A stretch of DNA of 64,000 nucleotides, from positions 85,674,684 through 85,738,683 of the forward strand of contig CM042685.1 of NCBI GenBank assembly GCA_023614405.1, written 5' to 3'. Both the position numbers and the translations under genes were made by a program. Under the pieces are notes generated by a model. The model was not told where the DNA came from. It did not search any database and saw only the letters and a program-made list of their open reading frames with translations. Origin of the DNA: Avena insularis (taxonomy: Eukaryota > Streptophyta > Magnoliopsida > Poales > Poaceae). This document shows, piece after piece, positions 33,476 through 44,415 of this stretch. Within the stretch, counting starts at the first letter, position 1. Every line of letters begins with the position of its first letter.

Positions 33476-36400
33476 TGTAGAGGTCCCAACCTTTAATAAG
33501 GCAGAGATCCCTATGTTTACAATGCTAGTCCCTGGATCAATAGCTAGCATCCACAGTTAAGATGGAATATCAAGAAACAAAGGTCATAATACAACTTTAT
33601 AACCAGGAATGAAATAATTCATTACATCTTACATAGCTCATTTGGCTATTACAATACATTGCAGTAGAATATCTATAAGCATGGGGTCCTTCATCTTCAA
33701 AGTGCCACAAGCAAACATGTTGGTTGTAGACTTGTAATCCTAATCAATAAACTTCACTAACACCAAACAAACCTGCAACATTACAAGTTACAGCCACAAG
33801 GGTCAATACATTTGAATTGTATTGGCAAGTTTCACTACTATGTAGAAATAAGTGGATCCTATCATTACATGCATATTTGGCTAAGTAGGGTTTTAGGCTC
33901 ATTTGTAGAAAGCAATAATTTATCCTATCTTTTCAAAATAGTTTTGATCTTTGTCAAATCTTTCTGAACTCCTTGGTAAATCCCCAAGTGCTTCAAGTCT
34001 CCTTGGTAAATCCCCAAGTGCTTTAGGTCTCTTGTTGTCATTTTCAAGTTTTGCTTTTAGAAATTGGAATGTCGAGATTTCCCATAGCTTCAGGCCTTAG
34101 TTGCTCACTATTGTCCATAACCGGGGACACGGCTAAGTACTTAGAATTTTATCTTCTACAGAAGTTGTACACTTTACCCACATGACACAATCTCATCTTG
34201 TTGCCATTAGTGGCCGCTGGATAAGTACTCACCAAGATGGAGTACTGGCATATTGAGATTGTGACGAAGTCTTTTCATAGGGTCCTCCCAATACACAATG
34301 CTAGCTTGTCTACCAGGCACCAATGTAGGGTTCCGAGTTCCCTCATTTAGTTAACCTGAAGAGGCCAATGCATGGGTCTTCCCAATGTAGTTGACTAAGC
34401 CAGTGCCCATTTAGCATGTGGCTGTACACGGAAGCCACTGTACGAGAAAAATGTTCAATCTCTAAGTCCCTGGGTGGTTTTCTTTTAGTGCACAAACAAA
34501 AAGAGATTACCATATAAACATGGTTCCTTTTGTTGCCACCTTTTCCAAAACTTGAGTATCCTTGTCCACCCAGGTGGTTCATTGATTACTTGTTTTATTA
34601 AATAAAACATAAGTCTTTTCTCAACTTCATATAATCTAAACATGTATCCTTTCTCAAAATATATAGCAGGACTAAGTATATTGCAACTACATTGTTTTCA
34701 CTAAGGAATGTATAAGGGTATCCTATTAGGATTTAGCATAGCATAAAGTATAGAAATCCTTTTCATGCATGTTTCAAAAATCCACTAAGTATGATGAAAA
34801 TAGTAGGACATGGATGATAGTGTCACTTGCCTTTTTGGTAGGGAATGTTGGTTCACTTCTTGATCTTGCTAATACCACACTCTTCTAACTTCACTACAAA
34901 TTAATCAAGCAAACATAGATTCAACTGGCATTCCAACCAATATTCAAACAATTTAACACACATCAAATAATAGAAACAAGGTCATGAATGCAAGCATGCA
35001 AAAGATAGTTTTATTTGCAAAGGTGGTTTATACTAGGCTCTATACATTGTAAGGTTCAAAGTGGTCATTTTCTAAAGTGGAAAAGTCATTTGCAAAAGGG
35101 GTTTTATCTATAAACCATTTTTAAATCAAATCATTATTTCATGTGGTTGAAAATGCTTTTAGCAAAGCAACAATTTTATATTGTTCACCAAATAAGTTGT
35201 TAATTCACAAAACTTGGTGTTTAGGGTCAGTAGGTTTGAATCAACACATTTTCCAAAGGTTTTTCTCAAAAATCATTTCTATATCAAAATCAATATTTTT
35301 ATTTGACTAGAATGAGCTAATTCAAGTTTTTATTCCTAAACTTCACTAAATTCATTTTTAAATCCATGAGTTGTTTCCTAGGGTCAGTAGGTTCACAACA
35401 AACCATTTTGCAAAGATTTCAACCCTAAAAATCATTTTGGAATAAATTTTATATCCTAAACAAGCATACACAAGTTTCTGCAAAAACAAACATTTTAACA
35501 TAAGTTTTTTACTAAACAAATGGCATGGTTGGCTAGGGATTGTTCCAATGATTCCATTGATATAAAATTTGCAAATTTTGGACGTGTGGATCAAAAGTTA
35601 TAAGGTTTACAAATTTGCATATCAATCTGATTCAAAAATCTGTTTTAAATCAACTAGTGCCACGCGGCGGCTTGCTATTGGCTGATACCGGTTTGGTCGG
35701 ATCGAGCTCGCTGGATCGTTGGATATAACTAAGATCGAGTGGCGCAGAGGCACACGATACCCCTTCGTCTATGTTCTATCACAGCCAGACGATTTTGATC
35801 TAGCAGCTACAGCGAGGCTACCAGGAACTGGCGGTGCTGCGCGGCGGCGACTAGCGGCGGAGCTGTCAGACGACGACGGTTGGCGAGACTTACCAGGCTC
35901 GCAGAGACTTGCTGAAGCTCGAGGTGGGGTCGGCTACTCGAGGGGCGCACGGGGTTGCTGTTAATCGCTCGTCGGAGTAGCTGCGAGTGGCAGGGGGTTC
36001 TGTTTGATGACAGGGGCGATGTTGCGGTTCACCCCAAAGCAAAACAAAGGCACGTTCAGATGCGTATGACACTAGGAATCATAGGAGTATCAATAGGAAG
36101 GCTCGGGGTGTTCGGCTCTTACCAGGAAAGCTCATCGGAGGCGAGACAGACGGCGGCGGCGGGTTGAGGTCGTCCTTGCCGACGCTAGGGAACGCGTGCG
36201 GGCGAGCTAATGCTACGGGGAGGTGCGCCTAGGTCTGGAGAGTGTGTGAGCTTGGTCGAGGAGGCAAGGGGCGGTGTCTACTGGCCGAAATTGCTTGCGG
36301 AACTCGCCGGAGACAGTGGCAATGCAAGGTGAAATTGTCGCAGCCTAGAGGCAGATGGGAAGGAGGGTCTAAGGGGAATCAGAGAGGAGGCGAGGGCGTT

Positions 36401-37432
36401 TAAGACAACGTGGTCGCGGGGTGGAGTAATGGCCGCTGTTAATGCGAATTGATCGCCGGAGTAATGGCAGCAACGACAGGGCGATGTGATCAGGGGGAAG
36501 ACGACACTGAGGTGGCTCTGTGGGACATGCTTGTCAGCGAGAAAGGGAGAGAGGGAGAGGGGTCCACTCGTCGGTGTCCGCGCGGGTGGGTTTTTCGGTG
36601 GAAAAGGATTCGCGGAGGGGGCGGGAAACTGGGCTGCGATTGGGCTGTTTGGGCCAGATGGGTTGGGTTGCTGTTTGGTTCATTTTTTTTTGTACTGAAA
36701 GCTTTTCTTTTTCTTTTTGATTTTCTGTTTTGAAATTCAATCAAACAATTCAAACATTCAAATCAATCAAACTTCCACCACACTTTGAATTGAGTTTAAT
36801 TCTGTTTAACAACAATATTCCAAGTCCAAAAATAAATTAATATTTTTATTCTTTTTAGGATCTATTTAATAATTAAATAAAATAGTCTTTAGTTATTAAT
36901 TCAAATAGGATTTGATTATTAAAACTCCATTTGAAATCTAAATATTATCAAAACCAAATCAGTAGGTTTTATTTGAAATTATAAAATACTTGGAAAACTT
37001 GTTTAAAATAATTTAACAAGTTTTGATGTTTAATTAAAATGGCAAAGCCCTTTCTTTAATAAATTTGGATATTAATAAATCCTCATTATTTTATTTAAAT
37101 AAACTTTTACTCTTTTTATTAAATAGAAATATTTTTATTTCAAAAGCTTGGCCAAGATTTAATTTGGCTCTATAAAATAATCTTTATTTATAGTTCTATC
37201 CTTTTCTTTTGAAACCAAATCTTTTTATTATAAGATCCAAAAATAGTAATTCTAAAATTTTCTTTATTAAATGTTTATCTTTTCAAATCCCTTTAGGATT
37301 TGTTTGATCAAATAGGTTTGAAGGTTTCCAATTGGAATCAAAAAGTTTCTTCTCACCCTGAAAATCAAAGAAGTTTTATTTTATTCATTTATTTTTCACA
37401 TAACAAGATTTGGAAAATCTTGGGATGTGACA
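33476..37432 (-). repeat. 5' LTR of X2
   Basis: The minus strand starts TGTCACATCCC and ends ...GACCTCTACA, 3957 bases. It is collinear with 25264-29138 and with the X1 LTR. It contains a GC-rich block at about 35700-36650. Confidence 0.85.
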
Positions 37433-37437
37433 ATGTC

Positions 37438-38205
37438 ATACTCCTCCCTTACCTTCCTAAGGAATACACACTCTCTAGTGTCATAACCTTGCCTCTGGTG
37501 GAACAGGTAGTATGTGCCTTGGTCGGGCAAGTCGCCCATGCCCTACCTCACAAGGCGCTTTCAGGTGGCCTTTCTCGCTTGCCGTCTGGGTGGCCATCCT
37601 CCCTTACCGTCCCGGGCTTCCTTCTGACCCTGTAGTCACACCTTCCACCCCATCATCGCCACAGGTGAACAGGCCTCCCACTTCCGGCTTGGCGCCATGA
37701 TCTTCCACCATGAAGAGTTCGGAAACCGTGATGAGGTTCTCTCCATGGCGGCCATTCTTGTGGATCACTCGGGAGTCGACAACTCCTTCGTCGAAAACCG
37801 CGATAACCTCCGTGTCAGATGCCCCAATTAGCCGAACGAGGGTTTGGTCGAGGAGCTATAGGTACTTAAGTAGCGTCTCTTTTGGGTCCTAGCGGGCCGT
37901 TCTAAGGTCCTCGCAGGTGCACGCCAGCTTGTCTACATCTCCAAACTTGGCGACAAAAAGGCTGCAGAGCTCTGGACAGTAGCCAAGGGATCCTTCGGGG
38001 AGATTTGGCAGCCAGGTACAGGCCTCTCCCACCGGGACCATGGGGAACCATTTGGCGAGTACGTGGTTGTCGTCTCCTGTCGCCTCGACTATAGTGGTGT
38101 AGAGCTATAGCAACTTCTTGGGTTGGTGGTGCTGTCGTAGCATGGCGGCATCTCCGAAATGAACTTAGTTGGCCACACCACCGTGCGGAGGATATTTGTA
38201 CTAGG
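37438..38205 (-). pseudogene. gag: gag fragment of Z, unit B
   Basis: The minus strand is collinear with the unit A gag (40290-40905). It retains sequence equivalent to the Trp/Leu-rich capsid core and a degenerate zinc-knuckle region, cut by the X2 insertion at 37432. Several frameshifts are present, so only short stretches such as PGTWLPNLPEGSLGY-like segments can be followed. Confidence 0.55.
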
Positions 38206-38216
38206 ATCTCGCCCGA

Positions 38217-38699
38217 CATGCGAGCGACACTCTTAGGTACTTTGGAGTGACTAACTTCTACTCTAGGCCCCTCGTTGATGCCAATGTGACTGGCGCCTTC
38301 TTGGATCTCTTCTCCCAGATTATGACGGCCCTCGAGGGGCTAGCCACTCTCTACCACGATTACCATCTCGGTGAGTGCCGTAAGCTTATGCGGGCCATCG
38401 CAACCCAGTTCTTATCCACCCTTTACCAGCATGACACCAACTTACCCTATAGGGTACTTCCACAGGAGGTGGAGCATCCCAAGGGGGCTCCAGCAAGAGA
38501 GGTTGTCTGCTTCCAGCATCTCATGGATCAGCGCATGGACGACTTCCTTTATCTGTTCAAACAGACTGAAGTGGATGATTCCTCTGAGGCTGGCGCGACG
38601 CTAGAAGGTGAAGGAATTGTTCCTCGTAGAGGTTCACCCTCCGCGGACGGGAGCGACGGGCATTCTCCCGAGGGTAGTCCTTCAAAGCCGTCAGCCTGA
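38217..38699 (+). pseudogene. Antisense-ORF C terminus, unit B copy
   Basis: A 150-codon frame is open from the ATG at 38247 to 38699. It reads NVTGAFLDLFSQIMTALEGL, LYHDYHLGECRKLMRAIATQ and HLMDQRMDDFLYLFKQTEVD, and ends with an acidic Gly/Ser-rich tail ending in PSKPSA. It is the tail of the antisense ORF without its N-terminal domain or coiled coil. Upstream it is fused at about 38210 to gag in reverse, so it has no start of its own and is unlikely to be expressed. It is intact compared with the unit A copy. Confidence 0.65.
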
Positions 38700-39089
38700 G
38701 ACGACCTTCGCGTTGTAGTCCTTTTTGGTGGACCTTGGTTTAATGGCCATGGATGAACCTTGGGTAATTTGCACATCTTTTCCGCATGTATCCTCCTGTG
38801 TTTTCTCGGGGAGTTTGTGGTCCGCCGAGGCCTCTCAAGGAGAAAACCATGTGGACCTGCAGAATATCCCGCGTGGTAGAGTTAGGAACCAGGGACGAGG
38901 TAACTTCATCCCACTCCTTGGTAGTAAGTTCAGAGCTCGAAGATCCCTAGTCCCGCATGCTTTCGGCTGCTGGAGGGGTGGAGCCTCGCAATCCGCCCCG
39001 TGAGCCTCTCAAGCTGATAGCTGTAGGGCAAATGCTGAGTCGGGTGGCCTCTGGAGGAGGGACCAACCGCCAACATAGATGTTTTAGTT

Positions 39090-39690
39090 TTTTGTTTTTA
39101 AGTGCCAGTAATCATGGGAGAGGTAACTTGTGGCCGAGGAACGGTTCATAAGTTTAGAGCTCGACACTTTAGGTCCTGGAAATATTGGGCCGCATAGGTC
39201 GCATCCTCATTAGCCGTCAGGAACCGGGAGTGAGGTGCCTTGTGGCCAAGGATCGGGCCGTAAGTTAAGAGCTCGACACTTTATGTATTGAAAATTGCAG
39301 CCACAAAGGTCTGATCCTCATGATCCATTAGGAACCATGGGCGAGGTGACTTGCAACCGAGTAACAAGCTATAAGTTCAGAGCTCCACACATTAGGTCCT
39401 GAAATCTGGAGCCGCGGAGGTCTGACACTCATGAGTCGTTAGGAATCGTGGGCAAGGTGACTTGCGGCTGAGGAACGGGCCGTAAATTCAGAGCTCCACA
39501 CATTAGGTCCTGAGAATTTCAACCGCGTAGATCTGAGCCTCATGAGCCATCAGGAACCTTTAGTGAGGTGACTTGTGGCTGAGGAACATGCCGTAAGTTC
39601 AGACCTCCACACTTTAGGTCATAAAAATTGGAGTCGCGGAGGCCTGAGCCTCATGAGCTACCCTATAAGCCTCTCGAGGAGAGTGCCATG
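39090..39690 (-). repeat. Minisatellite of Z, unit B (about 5 units of 113 bp)
   Basis: Anchors such as CTCATGAGCCATCAGGAACC occur at about 39199, 39308, 39419, 39532 and 39650. Same unit as at 29816-30775, opposite strand. Confidence 0.75.
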
Positions 39691-40179
39691 GGGCACGTGC
39701 CTTCCCCTGATCCTCTGGAGGGGGATCCTACGTCCTACATGTTTTGACGATCCTGACCGAGGGATAACATGCACTGGCCAAGGTTGTGTCTCCAGCGTAG
39801 GCATGTTTCGTTTATACCCCATGTGAGGTTCTCGGGCACCGGGAATCGTGGGTGAGCTGAATTATCGGAGGAGCTAGTCTGCAAGTTTAGAGCTCAAAGA
39901 TTCAGATCCCCAGTGTTGACGAGAGAAGGTCCGGCGATGGGAACCATCCCAGGTCCCGCCCGTACGGTAAATAGACGGCAACATAGAGAGCGCGTGGGAA
40001 GAAAGGAACATCCAGCAGAACGAATCTGGTTTACAAAAAGAGCGAACAAAAATAGTTGGCAACAACGTGTATTCCCTTTCTCAAAACCCAACACCCAGGA
40101 GGGGGAATGTAGCCTAGAAGAACATTGGGGATTGAAGTCACCTTGGGAGGTCCGAATCGCGGCGTGTAGTGCCCGACCT

Positions 40180-40905
40180 CTAGGGGTGGAGGATTCCCCG
40201 GTTTGCGAGCCCCTCGGGAATGCTATGGGTCTGGGGACCTAGGCGACGAGCCTTGTCACTCTTGTTGCTCAGCTCGCACCACTTCTTGATGTCATACTCC
40301 TCCCTTACCTTCCTGAGGTATACACACTCGCTAGTGTCATAGCCTTGCCTCTGGTGGAAGAGGCAGTATGGGCCTTGGTCGGGCAAGTCGCCCATGCCCT
40401 GCCTCGCAAGGCGATTTCGGGTGGCCTTTCTCGCTTGCCGTCTAGGTGGCCTTCCTCGCTCACCATTCCGGGCTTCCTTTAGGCCTTGTAGTCATGCCTT
40501 CTTGGATAACCTCCATGTCGGAGGCCCCAATGACGCGAACAAGGGTTTGGTCGAGGCTCTATAGGTACTTGCACAACGTATCGTTTCGGGCCAGGCGAAA
40601 CTTACTAAGGCCCTCATAGGTGCACGCCGGCTTGTTTGCGTTTCCAAACTTGGCGACAAAAAGGCTGTAGAGCTCTGGCCAGTAGCCAGGGGATCCTTCA
40701 GGGAGATTATGTAGCCAGGTACATGCCTCTCCCACCGGGACCATGGGGAACTAGTTAGCGAGTACGCGGTCGTTGTCTCTTGTCGCCTCCACTACTGTGG
40801 TGTAGAGCTATAGGAACTTCATGGGGTTGGTGGTGCTGTCGTAGCGTGGCGGTATCTCCGGCTTGAACTTAGTTGGACACACCACCCTGCGGAGGCGTTC
40901 TGTAC
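40180..40905 (-). pseudogene. gag: gag of Z, unit A (Retrotrans_gag type with CHHC-like knuckle)
   Basis: On the minus strand from 40905: FKPEIPPRYDSTTNPMKFL, stop, LYTTVVEATRDNDRVLAN, stop, FPMVPVGEACTWLHNLPEGS, PGYWPELYSLFVAKFGNANK, LSKFRLARNDTLCKYL. This is the capsid core of plant gypsy gag proteins. A second frame at 40395-40180 gives GPYCLFHQRQGYDTSECVYL, a C-x2-H...H...C knuckle typical of this gag group, then a basic tail. The start is missing because the unit junction at about 40910 cuts the N terminus. At least three stops make it non-functional. Confidence 0.7.
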
Positions 40906-40917
40906 CAGGCTCTAGCC

Positions 40918-41406
40918 CGACATGCGAGAGACACTCTTCAGGACTTCAGAGTGACTAACTTGTACTCCGGGCCCCTTTTTGATGCCGATGAGAATGGCGC
41001 CTTCTTGGATCTCTTCACTCGAATTATGACGGCGCTGGAGGGGCGAGCCACTCTCTACCACGAGTACCATCTCGGCGAGTGCCGGAAGAATATGTGGGCC
41101 CTCACAACCTAGGTCTTCTCCACCCTTTACCTGCGTGACGCCAACTTCCCCTAGAGGGTACTTCTGTAGGAGGTGGAACATCCCAAGGGGGTTGCAGCAT
41201 GCGAGGTTGTCCGCTTCCAGCAGCTTATGGATCAGCGAATGGACGAGTTCATTTCTCTATTGAAACAGACTGAAGTGGATGATTCCTCCAAGGCTGGCGC
41301 GACTATAGAAGGTGAAGTAAGTGTTCCTCGTGGATGTTCACCCTCCGCGGATGGGAGCGACGGGCAGTCTCTCGAGGGTAGTGCTTCAAAGTCATCAGCT
41401 CGAGAG
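40918..41406 (+). pseudogene. Antisense-ORF C terminus, unit A copy
   Basis: It reads HARDTLQDFRVTNLYSGPLF, GAFLDLFTRIMTALEGRATL and LYHEYHLGECRKNMWALTT, stop at about 41110. It then continues MEHPKGVAACEVVRFQQLMD, QRMDEFISLLKQTEVDDSSK and the acidic tail. It is equivalent to 38217-38699 but broken by a stop and a small frame change near 41150. It is fused upstream to gag in reverse at about 40910-40918. Confidence 0.65.
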
Positions 41407-41814
41407 GACCTTCGCGTTGTAGTCCTTTTTGGTGGAACTTGGTTTAATGGCCGTGGATGTACCTTGGGTAATTTGTACATATTTTTCACATGTATCCTCA
41501 TGTATTTTGTCGGGGAGTTTCTGGTCCTCCGAGGCCTCTCAAGGAGAAAACCATGTGGAGCTACAGAAGCGCGTGCATGGTAGAGTTAGGAACTAGGGAC
41601 GAGGTAACTTACGCCCGCTCATTGGTAGTAAGTTCATAGCTCGAAGATCCTCAGCCCCGCATGCTTTTGGCTGCTAGAGGGATGGAGCCTCGCGAGCCTC
41701 CCCGTGAGCCTCTCAAGGTGACAGCTATAGGGCAAATGTTGAGCCGGGTGGACTCTCGAGGAGGGACCAACTACCAACACGGAGGTTTTATTTTTTGTTT
41801 TTAAGGGCCAGGAA

Positions 41815-42375
41815 CCTTGGGTGAGGTAACTTGCGGTTGAGGAACGGTCAATAAGTTTAGAGCTCATCACTTTAGGACCTGGCAATATTGGACTGCAAAG
41901 GTCGCATCCTCATTAGCTGTCAAGAATCGGTGGCGAGGTAACTTGTGGCTGAGGAACGGGGCGTAAGTTCAGAGATCCACACTTCAGGTATTGAAAATTG
42001 GAGCCATGAAGGTATGATCCTAATCATCCATCAGGAACCATGGGCGAGGTGACTTGCGGCCGAGGAACGAGCTATAAGTTCAGAGCTCCACACATTAGGT
42101 CCTGAACATTGGAGCCAGGGAGGTCTGAGCCTCATGAGCCTCCAGGAACCATGGGCAAGGTGACTTGCGGCTGAGGAACGGGTCGTAAGTTTAGAGATCC
42201 AAACTTTAGGTCCTGAAAATTGCAGTCACGGAGCTCTGAGCCTTATGAGCCATCATTAACCTTTGGTGAGGTGACATGCGGCCGAGGAACAGGCCGTAAG
42301 TTCAGACCTCCACACTTTAGGTCCTAAAATTGGAGTCATGGAGGCCTGAGCCTCATGAGATACCCTATAAGCCTC
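41815..42375 (-). repeat. Minisatellite of Z, unit A (about 5 units of 111 bp)
   Basis: Unit anchors (GGTCTGAGCCTCATGAGCC and variants) lie at about 41900, 42009, 42121, 42232 and 42343. Confidence 0.75.
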
Positions 42376-43023
42376 TCGAGGAGAGCGCCATGGGGCTCGT
42401 GCCTTCCCATGATCTTCCGGAGGGGTATCCTCGGTCATACATGCTTTGACGATCCTGACCGAGGGTTAACATGCACTAGCCAAGTTGTGTCTCTAGTGCT
42501 GGCCTATTTTTATACACCGTGTGAGGTTCTCAAGCACCGGGAACCGTGGGTGAGGTGACTTATCGGAGGAGCTAGTCTGCAAGTTCAGAGCTTGTAGATT
42601 TAGATCCTCGGTGTTTATGTGGGAAGGTCCGGCGATGGGCACCATTCCAGCCACCGGCCGTATGGTAAATAGACGGGAACATAGCGAGCACGTGGGAAGA
42701 AAGGAACATCCAACAGAACGAATCTGGTTTGCAAAAAGAGCAAACAGAAAATCTTGGAAACAACGTGTATTCTCTTTCTCAAAACCCAGCACCCAGGAGG
42801 GGGAACGTAGACTCGCAAAAAGGTGGGGATTGAAGTCACCTTGGGAGGCCTGAATCGCGGTGTGGCGTGCACGACCTCTAGGGGTGGAGGCTTCCCCGAG
42901 TTGTGAGCTTTCTAGCGTTGTTGTCCTATAGCCACCCTAGCCAACCCCTGAGCCCCTCGGGAATGCTATGGGTCTGGGCGCTGAGCCTTGTCACTCTTGT
43001 TGCTGAGATCACACCTCCTCTTG

Positions 43024-43619
43024 ATGTCATACTCCTTTGTTACCTTCCTGAGGTATACACACTCGCTAGTGTCATAGACTCTCTAGGGTCACCTGTGCGT
43101 CCTTTGCTGAGCGGGCGACTCCAGCCTAGCACCAGGTTTTCCCAGGGCCCGGCGAGGTTGGTGGCCTCGCGCCTCCTGAACCCTTTGGTCCCACTCGGAG
43201 AGGAGGAGGTGGGGTGCGTCGTGGGCTATGTCGCTCTAGCGCTCTTATGTCGCTGGGGGGCTGTCCTAGGCGACGTCCCTAAGTGCCGCGAGGCAGGCCT
43301 ACCACTCCTCATGCATGCCCTCCGCAGGGGATTACCGGAGGAGATCTTCTCCATGAGGCATGCCGTCTCCGGGGTGAGCGGGGTGATGCACGGTTTAGTG
43401 GGTGCGGGGTTTTAAGAGGTTTTCCCAACACGCTTCTGTGGGAGAGAATGGAGGGTAAAAAACGCTCGCCCTAGAACGGGGTGCTAGCACGGGGGTAGCA
43501 TGGAGCGAGCCGTCGAGCCTTTTCGCCTGCTCCCGCCGGGAGCGGTTGTCGTGAGTCTTGATGCAAGAAACCATGACAATGCCTCCGGTTGAAGTCTCTT
43601 GGCGCGCCTCAGCCCAATA
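43024..43619 (-). other. 5' internal leader of Z with the end of a truncated gag
   Basis: From the PBS to about 43081 the minus strand is GC-rich leader sequence without a credible ORF. At about 43081 it joins the gag knuckle region (SMTLASVYTSG frame remnant), so the N-terminal half of gag is missing in the first unit. The plus-strand ORF at 42903-43415 spans this junction and looks accidental. Confidence 0.5.
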
Positions 43620-43633
43620 CCTGGCAGGCCAAA
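43620..43633 (-). other. Primer-binding site of Z
   Basis: The minus strand reads TTTGGCCTGCCAGG immediately after the LTR. It is close to TTGGCGCGCCAGG, the PBS usual in this group of gypsy elements, with small changes. Confidence 0.65.
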
Positions 43634-44415
43634 TGTCGAAGATTTGTCTCGTGAAGGAACTAGGGTCCAATGATCCCTTGATGTGAGAGGGGCATGAACA
43701 CGCGTTCTCAAGGAACCTCGGCGACTATGGCGACGGTGGAGCAAGAACTACGACAAAGAGGTGACATGGGTTTTTTTACCCAAGTTCGGGACCCTCGTGA
43801 GGAGGTAAAATCCCTACTCCTGCTTTGTTGTATTGCTCGCTTGGCTTCATGAGGGTACAATGGAGATTTGTTTGTCTAGGGTTTAGATTGTAGGGGATCG
43901 ATCTTTTCTAAGGTAGGATAAAGGTCCCTTATATAGGGAGGCACCGGGTCTCTTCCCGCGTTGGATACTATGGCTTTGTCTTGTCTTCTTGTGTCCTCCC
44001 ACCAGCTATGGTACCATGGTAGTGGACGGTAGTCTCCCTATACCACAACGCTTCCCTCCTGGTCCTGCCTTCTTTGCACCAAAGTTCCCTGTCAGATTCT
44101 GCCATGTCATTGCGTCTTCATCCCTTTTTTGAATCAAAGGAGGAGTGCAACATCTTGCTTTTCCAAGGTGGTCTAGTCCATGCGTGGACTGCCCTTTTGT
44201 GCATCTTCTTTGACGTTGGGTTCCGAACCGTGGGGTCACTCCCTTGAGAGGCCCCCATCCTGGGGTCTCGGCAGTTGCTGTGGTTGATCTCTGAGGCGCC
44301 ACGTTCTCCCCGTGCCCTCGCGAGGGCCGCTCTCCTCGCGGGCCTCGCCAGGGCATGACTAGTGGGGCCGGTGTCTAGACGGTATGGGATACCCCCGGAG
44401 CCAAATAGTCCAACA
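43634..44415 (-). repeat. 5' LTR of Z
   Basis: 782 bases; the minus strand starts TGTTGGACTATTTGG (44415) and ends ...TCTTCGACA (43634). The target duplication aatat follows at 44416-44420 and matches 12333-12337. Confidence 0.9.
43927..43940 (-). promoter_or_regulatory. TATA box of the Z LTR
   Basis: The minus strand reads CTCCCTATATAAGG in the middle of the LTR, and the 3' LTR has the matching CTATATAAGGG at 12581-12593. The position is right for an LTR promoter driving minus-strand transcription of Z. Confidence 0.6.

Larger units (their letters stand above)
32254..37432 (-). mobile_element. Element X2, minus-strand arm (5' LTR, PBS, leader, start of ORF)
   Basis: On the minus strand: LTR 37432-33476, PBS 33473-33461, leader, then the first half of the zinc-knuckle ORF up to 32254. 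Outside the LTR start lies atgtc (37433-37437), the complement of gacat. The leader is clearly related to that of X1 at 7701-8270. Confidence 0.85.
37433..40288 (-). repeat. Z internal unit B (tandem copy)
   Basis: One period from atgtcatactcc at 37433 to the same phrase at 40289 (2856 bases). It is collinear with unit A. Content on the plus strand: gag in reverse (37438-38205), antisense-ORF C terminus (38217-38699), minisatellite (39090-39690), then gag 3' end in reverse. The X2 element sits at its outer edge. Confidence 0.8.
40289..43023 (-). repeat. Z internal unit A (tandem copy)
   Basis: One period of 2735 bases from atgtcatactcc at 40289 to 43024. Same order as unit B. A third, partial occurrence of the unit lies reversed at 29139-32253. 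Confidence 0.8.
12338..44415 (-). mobile_element. Element Z: gypsy-type retrotransposon with antisense ORF, heavily nested
   Basis: Z is bounded by the direct repeats aatat at 12333-12337 and 44416-44420. Its LTRs begin TGTTGGACTATTTGG on the minus strand and end in ...CGACA. Order on the minus strand: 5' LTR (44415-43634), PBS (43633-43620), leader, three partial copies of a gag/minisatellite/antisense-ORF unit, main antisense ORF (plus strand 22020-23747), PPT, 3' LTR (21868 to 12338, split by W). An antisense ORF near the 3' LTR is known from Tat-lineage gypsy elements such as Grande and Retand, so Z may belong there; that placement is inference. No reverse transcriptase or integrase motif is visible, so Z is defective or non-autonomous. 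Confidence 0.8.

Noticed and set aside
25264..37432. Two separate insertions of X in opposite orientation
   Set aside because: The gacat/atgtc duplication at the outer LTR ends, the complementary internal halves and the equal 768-bp duplications fit a single insertion followed by inversion much better.
42903..43415. 170-codon plus-strand ORF at the 5' end of Z
   Set aside because: It spans the junction between gag remnant and leader, has no motif, and is not matched in the other units.
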